Shown piece by piece: positions 31,101 to 38,246 of a DNA stretch of 38,246 bases. The notes below the pieces were generated by a model. The model was not told the origin of the DNA. It saw only the letters and a program-made list of their open reading frames with translations, and did no database searches. Numbering within the stretch: position 1 is the stretch's first letter; every line of letters begins with the position of its first letter. The position numbers and the translations under genes were made by a program. The stretch comes from Entamoeba histolytica HM-1:IMSS (taxonomy: Eukaryota > Evosea > Mastigamoebida > Endamoebidae): assembly GCF_000208925.1 (NCBI RefSeq), contig NW_001915017.1, positions 1 through 38,246 of the forward strand, given 5' to 3'.

Positions 31101-31483
31101 CATTCACCACATTTATCGTTGTCTTTTGAAAGACATGACTCACAAGTATCAACACCATTCTTACATTTGCATTTCTCATTATTAGAAGATGATGTATCAC
31201 TTTCTTTTCCATTTTCACAATAAACACATTTTGGAGAATTAGAATCACTACCGTCATAATAAGAAAAAGCACTTTTACAAGTTTCTTCTTTAAGAGTACA
31301 TTTTTGAGTACTTCCACTTCCAGACTCAGTTTTAAGTTCATAACCTTCATCACAACTAGCGCATGCTCCATTTGAGACTGATGCACAATGTGGAACAGCA
31401 GTTCTTGGTTCTTGGTTATTAATGAGTTTATCAGCAGTATAATCACCAAGTGAAATTGATATGAATAAAAGAAGAATAAACAT
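28166..31483 (-). CDS. IGL: Gal/GalNAc lectin intermediate subunit (Igl), GPI-anchored surface adhesin
   Basis: This protein has 1105 residues. Igl is the ~150 kDa intermediate subunit of the Entamoeba galactose/N-acetylgalactosamine lectin, which binds host and bacterial glycans. Residues 1-13 (MFILLLFISISLG) are the signal peptide. Nearly the whole mature protein is built of Cys-rich repeats with CxxC spacing (for example CASCDEGYEL, CTKCDDGYFL, CSSCSYDSSK, CIPCTSPCTKC), with a less Cys-dense section around residues 360-480. The last 15 residues (GIFIMMMIVMLAFMF, ~1091-1105) are a GPI-anchor addition signal preceded by small residues CNGAK. The length matches the known Igl1/Igl2 class. No frameshift or premature stop was seen. 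The N-terminal sequence and length make this Igl with high confidence; which paralogue it is cannot be decided without alignment. Confidence 0.95.
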   Translation of the reverse strand: MFILLLFISISLGDYTADKLINNQEPRTAVPHCASVSNGACASCDEGYELKTESGSGSTQKCTLKEETCKSAFSYYDGSDSNSPKCVYCENGKESDTSSSNNEKCKCKNGVDTCESCLSKDNDKCGECVIGMSTTTNGGQKLCDTVTTDEHAENCVGLTAKDSSSKQCDKCFGMYSLQSGQCTKKNEKIEKCILQVESSCNQCADGYYINTEKKCTKYPDHCSKMNSDKCNGCMEGYYLNGTECKVCTIDNSKDLSEGNECSIYNAEHCESCNKRCTVSDGVCVKNHCRLFSPTEENKCTKCDDGYFLTGAGKCSPNLNDGFKTSAKTECQKGYYLEKDGDKKRCSLCPDPFTECLTSQTPVPGKLNLRSAHLTSTDGPCKLPGCLLCSDDDTICYKCENGLTLNGTHCYNFDVKKVLGTSGNNHQVCKMRGYDQYEQYLNAFKASDNTYYCPLKDLYLPYYFSVTKGSDNKITIGCVGKDRDVKNDCECNDKYIPKSVDKASDCVSIKTKLPSCERAANENICTQCPVGSHVDSNGKCSCGDAHYFDQNNKCQECPASCSSCSYDSSKSKVVCSECYENIQGVSTRDKDNECACKKDTPEYKEGLNAEDKKKSCAQLNNNCKEEGHYKISDGFITCLECDDSAYIVDSQTKECAQCASNAFKDENNKCQLCSTKKDKYGHCSACSATACIICEDTNLVLAASGSNAQCTVCKDGFYQIESPTDGVYCSPCPAKCKTCKYSADKKEIECVTCTDQSSVDIKPPTCACLTGTVQLENGTCQSCSDLSKYPGCKTTDTCNVDSRTGYIYATECSDGFSGRSPYSNCTTCIESNYYPKEGEKNGCAKCDDKCATCSDKDTCLTCTDPLKIGSKCDECKTGYYMSNGECKPCTNHCSECSSAAECTVCESDTYKVISGNGCNACVDGFYFDEIKGTCIPCTSPCTKCVGVKKDCEEQETGCNSEKKKIVEECTKCSTKDHIAEVPVNGACVCAYGYVEGTSTEDNKIECQSCKAKVNEFCDSCNSKDCLRCNAEYLEAKGGECVCVEGYYTSSWGSCIPCSRHMPHCTKCTGEGECTTCEDGWKLKDGKCNGAKGIFIMMMIVMLAFMF

Positions 31484-32318
31484 GAATAAAATAAACAGAC
31501 GAAGATCTCTTAAAAAGGGAGAGAATGTATGAAGTGAAAACCCAAATTATTACTTTATATTTTATCCCGTATTTTTACGATAATTTTCTTTGATATCGAT
31601 TGAATTGAAACTAATACCATTTTATTTTTTTTTTGAATAACTTCATTATAGTTTTTTTTCCTTTTATTAATAGTAATTAACCTAAAAGAATCTTCCTTTT
31701 CTCGTTGTGTTATTCTTATTCTTGTCTTTGTGCAGAAATGTTGTAATTTGGTTTCAATGTATTCAGACCATTCTTTTGATACTTTTGTGTATTTCTTATG
31801 AAAAAAGACAGAAATTAGTACTTGCTGTGCTTGCGAAAGTCTTAATAATGTTTTATTAGAATAGAATCAATATTTTTTGAGGCATATAAAATCGAATAGT
31901 TATCCTTATTTGGTTCATAATTTTCAAATAAAGGAACAAATTGTGTTTTTTTTAGGGTATTACTTTATGACACTTTTATTTTTATTTTTTCTTTAGAACC
32001 TTGAAAGTGGTTTTACGTCACTTGATAAATTGGTTTTATTGCTTTGTTATTTTCTTTGTCAATAACTTGCCTTTATTCTCAACGAATGAGTCAAACCATT
32101 TGTTATTTTAAATAAAAATATGAATTGCATAACGTTGTTTTGAAATATCCTCAGAACTTAGTTTTTATACAACTTTAAAGAAGTAAAACAAAGTGTTTTA
32201 TGAATTAATTCAATTAATGTTATACATGTTGGTATTAACTCTTATTTAAGTATTTAAAAAGAATATTACAGAAAAATCATAAAAAAAATATGTTTATTAA
32301 AACAAATTCAATGAGGAA
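31484..32318. other. Intergenic region upstream of Igl, 835 bases
   Basis: This contains the Igl promoter and the 3' end of the neighbouring minus-strand gene. On the coding strand CCCTTTTTAAGAG (around 31507-31519), about 30 bases before the ATG, is the best TATA-like candidate, a poor match to GTATTTAAA. No gene was seen. Confidence 0.45.
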
Positions 32319-32771
32319 TTAGTTTGAAAGCATGAGGAAAAACATATTTCCCATAACACTGATGAAGGTAATAAAGAAAATCAAGAAGAAGAAAAGAAAT
32401 AAAGAGATTATAAATGCTGTGATGAGTTTTTGTTGACAAGTCTTTTTTGGTGTTTGTGCTTCTTCTTGAGTCATAGGAATTACAGTAGAGTTGTTGTCAT
32501 ATGGAGGAGCTAATAAAGTGTCATTAGAAGGAGTTAATGGTTGTTGAGGTAGAGAAGGGGTTGGTTGTTGGTTATAAAAAGGATATGTACTATATCCAAT
32601 AGGTTGATTAGCGTACAACATAGTAGGAGGTGTTTTTATTTCATTTTGATTAGTAACAGGGTTGTATGGTTGTGTCATTTGGTTGGGTTGACAATAATAC
32701 TGATTAAATGGTTGTTGGTTTGGGAAATTACCATTTATGTTTGAGTTAGGAGTGTATTGGTTGTTCATCAT
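32319..32771 (-). CDS. Pro/Gln/Asn-rich protein with a C-terminal membrane anchor
   Basis: This 150-residue protein is counted from the ATG at 32771; the frame is open 4 codons further, but only from a TTG. Residues 1-~105 are a low-complexity Pro, Gln, Asn and Tyr-rich tail with repeated PxxNQQP and QQPLTPS elements. A short basic stretch (TPKKTCQQK) is followed by one long hydrophobic helix (ITAFIISLFLFFFLIFFITFISVMG, ~118-142). The layout fits a tail-anchored or type II membrane protein with a flexible cytosolic arm, as in proline-rich trafficking adaptors. I recognise no family. Confidence 0.75.
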   Translation of the reverse strand: MMNNQYTPNSNINGNFPNQQPFNQYYCQPNQMTQPYNPVTNQNEIKTPPTMLYANQPIGYSTYPFYNQQPTPSLPQQPLTPSNDTLLAPPYDNNSTVIPMTQEEAQTPKKTCQQKLITAFIISLFLFFFLIFFITFISVMGNMFFLMLSN

Positions 32772-33253
32772 TTCTTTATTCAATTAATGTTTTTACAGTT
32801 CTTCTTCTTGGCTTACGTCAAGAAGAATAAAAATGAAAGCCTCTTTCAATAACAACATCATCTATTTTTATTTTATGTAAACCATTAAAAATAATACATT
32901 TTCAAGTCATCTCATTTAGTTGAATAACGGTATAATACAAAAAAAGAGAAATCAACTAACCTCACTTTCTTTTATAGTTTTATATTTTTATCTATCATTC
33001 ATAACGCCTTTATTTTAATAGAAATTACCAGATAAATCAAGTAGATTTAAACATCAATTAAATCGTTAGAGTCAGTAGACAAATGTTTTAAAGATAAATG
33101 TGTAGTAGAAAATCATATTAACACAAAAGCATTAGATGTTAATGATATAGATATAATATTTATAGGGGAAAGAATTGATGAATTTGTATCTTTCTTTATA
33201 GTGAAATGGAAAGAAAAGAAATAAAACTCAATTGAAAATCTCTTTTGAATAAT
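32772..33253. other. Intergenic region with an orphan open frame
   Basis: This lies between two minus-strand genes. A plus-strand frame without an ATG is open from 33051 to a TAA at 33222-33224 (57 codons) and has a coding-like residue mix (it ends FVSFFIVKWKEKK). It could be a decayed gene end. No other feature was seen. Confidence 0.4.
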
Positions 33254-34063
33254 TTATTCTTCTTGTTTCTTTTTTGATTCGAGAATAACTTTACCTTCAC
33301 TCATCCAATACTTTTCTTCAGGACAATGATTTTTTTTCCATTCTGGATATTTGGTACAAGCCTTTTTTAAGTCAATAATGACTTGACCAATCATACTCTT
33401 AGTAGCTTTGTTAACAACCCATGTAGGAATCCATCCATTCCATGAATTCCAACTAAAGAAACTAAGTTTAGTTCCCTCTGGTGTTTTTTCAATAATATAA
33501 CCAGTTTTAAGACTTTGAGCACGAACAAAATTTTTGTCAACAGGTGCTTTATCATGTTCTACTGAATGATTCATAATAATATACAAAGATTTGTCTTCAT
33601 TGAACCACCATGATCTCATATTAACCCAATCACGGTTAGCTACTGTAAAAGGCATTTTTACACTATAGTAACCAATTTCTGTATTTTCATCAATTTGTTC
33701 AACAAGATGTTGTTCTTTCATTGAACCATCCCATTCAGTTCTAAATTGTGGATCTTGAATTACATCATGTAATACATCAATAGGAATATCATGTAATGCC
33801 ATTGACTTAAGTTTAATTTGTAATACACTTTCATTTGCCGCCTTTATTAAATTAGTTTTTTAGGTTTTGTATTTCTTCTGTTATTAACAAACATCTCTGA
33901 ACAATACCTTAGTATCATTTTTATCTTGGTCAACAGTCCATCCTTCATCATCATCAAGTGTTTTTTTAAATTCCATAAATTCATTTAAAGTTGGAACAGG
34001 ATATTTTTCATTATGAGTGAATGTAAAAACATCCCCATATTCTTTTTTTACCCATTCACTCAT
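33254..34063 (-). CDS. START-domain lipid-transfer protein, two exons, 252 residues
   Basis: START domains bind a single lipid or sterol in a helix-grip pocket and move it between membranes. The proposed exons are 34063-33893 and 33841-33254. Exon 1 (57 codons) begins MSEWVKKEYGDVFTF and ends GWTVDQDKNDTKVLFRD. Exon 2 starts AANESVLQIKLKSMALHDIP and continues VLHDVIQDPQFRTEWDGSM, matching the START pattern (W.l..d...vkvy.r .. dIp...l..vl.d...r.eWD). Later motifs are YYSVKMPFTVANRDWVNMR and WIPTWVVNKATKSM. Without exon 1 the domain would lack its first helix and strand. There is no signal peptide, so it is probably a soluble carrier. Confidence 0.85.
33842..33892 (-). other. Intron of the START gene with an AAG 3' splice site
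   Basis: On the coding strand the 51-base intron begins GTTTGT and the only join that keeps the START reading frame ends in AATAAAG. No TAG lies in a usable position. Phase 0. A non-TAG acceptor is unusual for Entamoeba. Confidence 0.65.
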
Positions 34064-34332
34064 TTCTTGAACTTTAATTACTTAATATAAGTTCCAAGTT
34101 CTTGATCTAAATAATCAGATAAGATTTATTGTTTTTTTTTTATTCCTTCAAATACTACTTTTTTATTTTTATTTTTTATTTTTTTGATACTTAAAAGTAA
34201 TTGACTATTTGTAATTGTTCTTGATTTAAATCTAAATGAATCAAATTTTAAGAAATTACAATCAATATTCATTTTGTTTTGTTAAATGAAAAGACAAGAA
34301 TATTAAAAGAAAAAAAGTTATAATAAATAAAA

Positions 34333-35984
34333 TTAGTATATAATATGAACCAGTTCAATATCTCCTCGTTTGATATCTAATCGTTTAATTCCCATCTGAA
34401 ACCGATGTACTAAAGCAGAATGGATTGCCCTTTCTTTCTGATGTATGTCATCTGTTTTAATTAGTCCTTTCCCATACCTATATACACATCTAATTCCTTT
34501 TTTATTTCTTGAAATTTCAATTCCTTTTTCGTAAAGTAAATCCTCCAATAATTCAATCGTGTGTTGAATTCTTAAAGACTTAATCTTTTCATAGCCAAGT
34601 TTTGTTCTTATTCCATTTGTGTCAATAGGCTTTATTTCATTTTTCACTTTCTCATTAATTATATTTTCCAATTCAATAACCCCATCACCAAAATCAATTC
34701 CACTGATTTTTGGGCATCCATAAGGAATTTCTTTCTTTTTACTAAACCGTTCAATTGTGATATTACACCATTTACTTAACATCCCAAGAAATAATGATAT
34801 CTCATATACATTTTCTGGAACTTTTCTCTTGTGATGTTGTTTAAGAGGAGTTCCAAACAATTGAAGGCGTTGTTGATTAATGATGAAGACTGGATTAATA
34901 GGGATTGAATTTGAATGCATTTTGGTTTTATTAGTTTCTTCACCTAAAAAATGAAGAAGAAAAAATAGAGTATTAATATAATTTATTAATATTTTCTAGT
35001 TTATATAAAGATTAATGATTATTACAATGACTTACTTTTAATAGCCTCTGTTTTTTTCTTCTTAATAGCTTGTTTCAAATAGTTTGGTAATTGTGGTAAT
35101 GTCATCCGTTTAGCACGTGTTTCTATTTCTGTCTTATTTAATAAAGATTTTCTTTTACGATCAATTTCACGAATAACTTTTTCTGCTCTTAATTTAATTG
35201 CTCTATTAGCAGCATTTCGTTCTTTAAAGTCTTTAATGTCTTTTGTTGTGGTGGTTTGACGTTCTATCTTTTTTATTAATGATTGAGTGTCTGCAATTGT
35301 TTTATGTGTTTCTTTTAGAACATGTTCAGTTCGTTTTATTTGTTCATTTGTCTTATGCTTAATTTCTAATGACTTCCTTTTTTCTAACCTGTTCATTGTT
35401 TGTATATGTGTTGTTTCAGTAAGTCTCTTTTTTGTTGGTGTTGAAGGTTTTTTTAGAAGTTGTTGAACTCCAATCATTAATGGCTTTGTTTTAGTTTTTT
35501 TGTTAATGTTTATATGACTAAGATAAGAAGGCATTATCGCTGTGTGCATTCCTATTTCTAACTTGGTATTTCCATTTCTCTCTTTAACTTTTTTCTTATT
35601 TGTTTTTAACATAGACAAAGCCTGAGAGGGTTCTTTTGGGATACAAGAAACGTCTACTAAACTATAATCAGAAGGAACAGTTTCTTTACTTATTAGGTTA
35701 GTATTTTCATTAATTTCTTCTTTTTCTTCTTGAGGGTTTTTAAGTTCTTTTTCTGAGTGTGACAGTAAAGGAATTTCACTCACACACCCTTTTTTTATTT
35801 CAGACTTATCTGTTTTTGATGTTCTAACACCAGTAAGTAAGTGAAGAATATTAGCATTTAACTCTTGTGTAGTCGGAATTTTTGGTTGGAACTGTGTTAA
35901 GTCGATATGACGAGGTGGTCTAAATTCTAAAATGTCAAGAATTTCTTTATCTTCAGAGATATTGATTGTTTTTGACTTTTTCAT
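34333..35984 (-). CDS. Two-exon basic protein of unknown function, 519 residues
   Basis: The proposed exons are 35984-35036 (316 codons plus one base) and 34943-34333. Exon 1 encodes a Lys/Thr-rich, largely disordered region with RPPRHIDLTQFQPKIPTTQE near the start and a basic coiled coil at ~195-300 (HKTNEQIKRTEHVLKETHK, RAEKVIREIDRKRKSLLNK). Exon 2 adds ~200 ordered residues beginning EETNKTKMHSNSIPINPVF, with VYEISLFLGMLSKWCNITIE and a basic C-terminal domain. The basic, coiled-coil character suggests a nuclear or cytoskeletal protein, but I recognise no family. Two separate genes (320 and 195 residues) remain possible, because exon 1 reaches a stop four codons past the donor site and exon 2 has its own ATG at 34920. 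Confidence 0.6.
34944..35035 (-). other. Intron of the 519-residue protein gene
   Basis: On the coding strand this 92-base intron has a canonical GTAAGT donor, a long pyrimidine run (TTTTTTCTTCTTCATTTTTT) and a TAG acceptor. Joining gives an Ser codon and one uninterrupted frame. GTAAGT rather than GTTTGT is atypical for this genus. Confidence 0.6.
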
Positions 35985-36247
35985 TCCATTATTTTCCGAT
36001 CTCTAGTTTTTCTCTTTTCTACTTCTCAGAAAATTCGTTTATTGAAAAAAGTTGAAATATAGGAGAAAAAGATTATTTTTGTTATTTAAAACACTAAAAA
36101 ATCTTTTTTCTTTTTACATTTTTTTGAATGATAATTAAAACTACTTCAAAACTTAGTCTTTCCTTTCATTAAAACTCCTTTTTGGATTAAAGGTAAATTA
36201 CTGTTTCATTTCAACTAATTAAAAAAAAACACTCAATTTCTAATCAT

Positions 36248-36816
36248 TTATTGTTTTGAACATACATAGTTTATTTTATTCACTAACGTTGATATAATTA
36301 TTCCTATTCTTTATGAATGTTTATCAAAGCAATAATATCATAATTTACTAATTGTTGATTGCATTTTAATTGGTGTTAATGAATTACATTTATTAAAAGA
36401 CACATGTTCAATTTCTCTCAAACAAGTTGGAATAACAACAATTGTTAAGGTATATATTTTTCAAACCACACTCATACAAGTAACTTCATTTCATTTGATA
36501 TATTCAATACTTTTACTATTTCAATTCTTCTTTCTCTTTTAGTTATGTTTAATGCTCTACTTCATACTATTTTATTTATTTAAATATTCTTCCATTTTAA
36601 TTTCACAATATCTATTATATTTATGAAATAATTCAACAGTATGAAAGAATTGTCTTGAATAATGATTTGATGATATGGATTAAAATAAAATTGTGTAGTA
36701 TCATATTTAAACATTTTAATATCAATTTCTTCATTACTACAAATATCTACATTATCAAAATATATTATTACTATTATTATTTCATTGTATCTCAACTCCA
36801 TTTCTTTTTGAATCAT
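36248..36816 (-). pseudogene. Decayed BspA-like leucine-rich-repeat gene
   Basis: An ATG at 36816 opens a 78-codon frame beginning MIQKEMELRYNEIIIVIIYF and continuing with a KMFKYDTTQFYFNPYHQI stretch. This resembles the N-terminus shared by Entamoeba BspA/LRR proteins (..YNxIIIVSxYFxxxxDFINLEI..KxFxxxxTKFHYNPI..). It ends at a stop at 36580. Further along the same strand, in another frame (36442-36248), are two recognisable 23-residue LRR units: IPTCLREIEHVSFNKCNSLT and YYCFDK, then IIISTLVNKINYVC, interrupted by in-frame stops. BspA-type LRR proteins are a large surface-associated family in Entamoeba. The frameshift and stops show that this copy is broken. Confidence 0.75.
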
Positions 36817-38246
36817 TTCTAATTAGTTACGATTTGTTACTTGTATTTATGTTATATTTATGTGTTATAAAATAACTTCTTAGATAATATACATATTGTT
36901 TAATTTGTAAACTAAATATTATTGTTATAATAATTATGGTTTTATTGCAATAATGTTTATCTTAACAAGATTACATTTCAATCAGTAATTCTATATCAAT
37001 CAATAAAATATAATACAATAACTAGTATGCTTTGTTTCTACAAATGTTGAATATTTATGGTTGTGACTCATACACCGTTTAATTCATAATTTATGTTTGG
37101 TGAAAAAAATTGATAAATTTTGTTTAGCTTTATATTTTTTTTATTTCAATATTATTTAATATGTGATATTCACATTTATATTATTTATTAAATTTATTTA
37201 TATTTTAACGTGTTTATTTATTCGTTTATCAGTATTGATATAAATTATTAGTGTTTATATGTATTTTTGTTATAGTAATATCAACTTTTTAAAATAGAGT
37301 ATATATTATTCTTTAATTTGTTCATAATTTGTAGTGTTATTTTATTAGCAATAGATGCAATTCATTATAAAAATAATGTCAACTATTATTAAATTTGTTT
37401 ACATTGTATTTTATTGTTACTTTTAATTTATTCATACCATACTATAAAATAAATTCACTAGATTTTATCATTCTATTTTTCATATATTTTTCTTCATTTT
37501 TCACTCTATTAACCAATTTTGAATTATGCTTTATCTACCAACTACGTTATAATATAAAATCATTCATTTGCAAATTCTAATTTATAACGCAACTTATTAA
37601 TCAAAATTAAAACGGCAACGAAAAAAAGCAAATAATTGAAAAAGAAGAGAATGAATGATATAAAAGAATAAAAAGAAAGTAAGAAGTAGAATATGATGAA
37701 GAAAGAATAAAAGTAGAAAGGAGAGAATATAAAAAGAAAGAAGATAAAGTGTAATAAAACAAAAGAGATGATAAAAGAAGAAAAGAATGAAAAAAATAAA
37801 GGATGCAAATTTTATTGAAACAAATAAAAAAAGCGCAAAATTTAATGATGCAAAATTTAATGATGCAAAATATTTAGCAACATTTTTATTGATGCAAAAT
37901 ATTTTGAAATAAAAATAAATCATCATTTGATATTATTATATTTGATAATAAATTATATTATATATTAAATACATCATATTTCTTTATTATTTATCTTTCT
38001 TTTCTTTTTATTATTTCATATATTACATTATTATTCATTCATTTATTATTTATATTTCATTTATTAAATAAAATGAAAATGAAATTATAAAATAATAATC
38101 AATTAAATATTCATGAATAAATTATTAATATTTAATAATTGAAATAATAAATAATAATGTAACAATAATGATATATTCAATATATTCTTTATTCAATTTG
38201 TTCAATATTAGATTATTTTATTTCATTATCATTTCATTATTTTATT
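36817..38246. other. Terminal A+T-rich region with a polypurine tract
   Basis: No gene was seen. From ~37619 to 37805 the plus strand is almost entirely A and G. The long minus-strand frames here (37560-37926) are the mirror of this bias. After 37834 a 15-base unit, GCAAAATTTAATGAT, is repeated twice in tandem (37835-37864), with partial copies to ~37905. The last ~300 bases are almost wholly A and T. Confidence 0.6.
37835..37879. repeat. Short tandem repeat, 15-base unit
   Basis: GCAAAATTTAATGAT occurs at 37835-37849 and 37850-37864, followed by a diverged GCAAAATATTTAGCA copy. A further GATGCAAAATATTTTG lies at 37891-37906. Confidence 0.85.

Noticed and set aside
370..32825. Scattered ACGTCA/TGACGT strings as a possible shared regulatory motif
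   Set aside because: The number seen on both strands is about what base composition predicts over 38 kb, and there is no consistent spacing to start codons.
37560..37926. Two overlapping minus-strand frames (82 and 109 codons) rich in Phe, Leu and Ser
   Set aside because: They are the complement of a polypurine tract. The composition alone removes stop codons, and the residues are a monotonous Phe/Leu/Ile/Ser mix.

Overview
The window is nuclear DNA from an Entamoeba species of the E. histolytica / E. dispar / E. nuttalli group. The case rests on a very A+T-rich genome of mostly intronless genes, short introns with GTTTGT-type 5' splice sites, and several lineage-specific families. These are the intermediate subunit of the Gal/GalNAc lectin (Igl), a CXXC-rich transmembrane kinase (TMK), a TLDc/coiled-coil protein and a decayed BspA-like leucine-rich-repeat gene. 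No prokaryotic operon, CRISPR array, tRNA or intact transposon was seen.

Layout, left to right. Positions 1-176 hold the 5' end of NOG1 (minus), which runs off the window. A small coiled-coil gene (minus) follows, then in the plus direction a C2-DENN trafficking regulator and a 1942-residue TMK whose kinase domain has lost its key catalytic residues. A secreted LCAT-type acyltransferase (minus) converges on the TMK. Next comes a gene-poor stretch (11.5-19.4 kb) with only two genes: a coiled-coil/TLDc protein (plus) and a type II membrane glycosyltransferase-like protein (minus). Ribosomal protein S3A (eS1) follows at 19.4 kb, behind a strikingly motif-dense promoter, and converges on a two-exon cyclin-dependent kinase (minus). 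A GNAT acetyltransferase (plus), a compact candidate non-coding RNA, a three-exon gene of unknown function (plus) and a Skp1-family gene (plus) complete the middle.

From 24.8 kb onward every recognised gene is on the minus strand: a divergent Hsp70 with a stretched interdomain linker and two hairpins after its stop codon, Igl, a Pro/Gln/Asn-rich protein with a C-terminal membrane anchor, a START-domain protein (two exons), a two-exon basic protein of unknown function, and the remains of a BspA-like LRR gene. The last ~1.4 kb is extremely A+T-rich with a polypurine tract.

Taken together the genes are ordinary housekeeping (ribosome assembly, cell cycle, SCF ubiquitin ligase, chaperone) interspersed with surface and lipid functions (Igl adhesin, TMK, LCAT, START, glycosyltransferase). 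Only the TMK and Igl share an architecture (cysteine-rich CXXC ectodomain), and nothing suggests a co-regulated operon. The items most worth following up are the TMK pseudokinase, the candidate small RNA at 22.26 kb, the CTCTAA motif cluster upstream of RPS3A, the hairpins after Hsp70, and the spliced gene models reconstructed here. No wholly new multi-gene system could be demonstrated.
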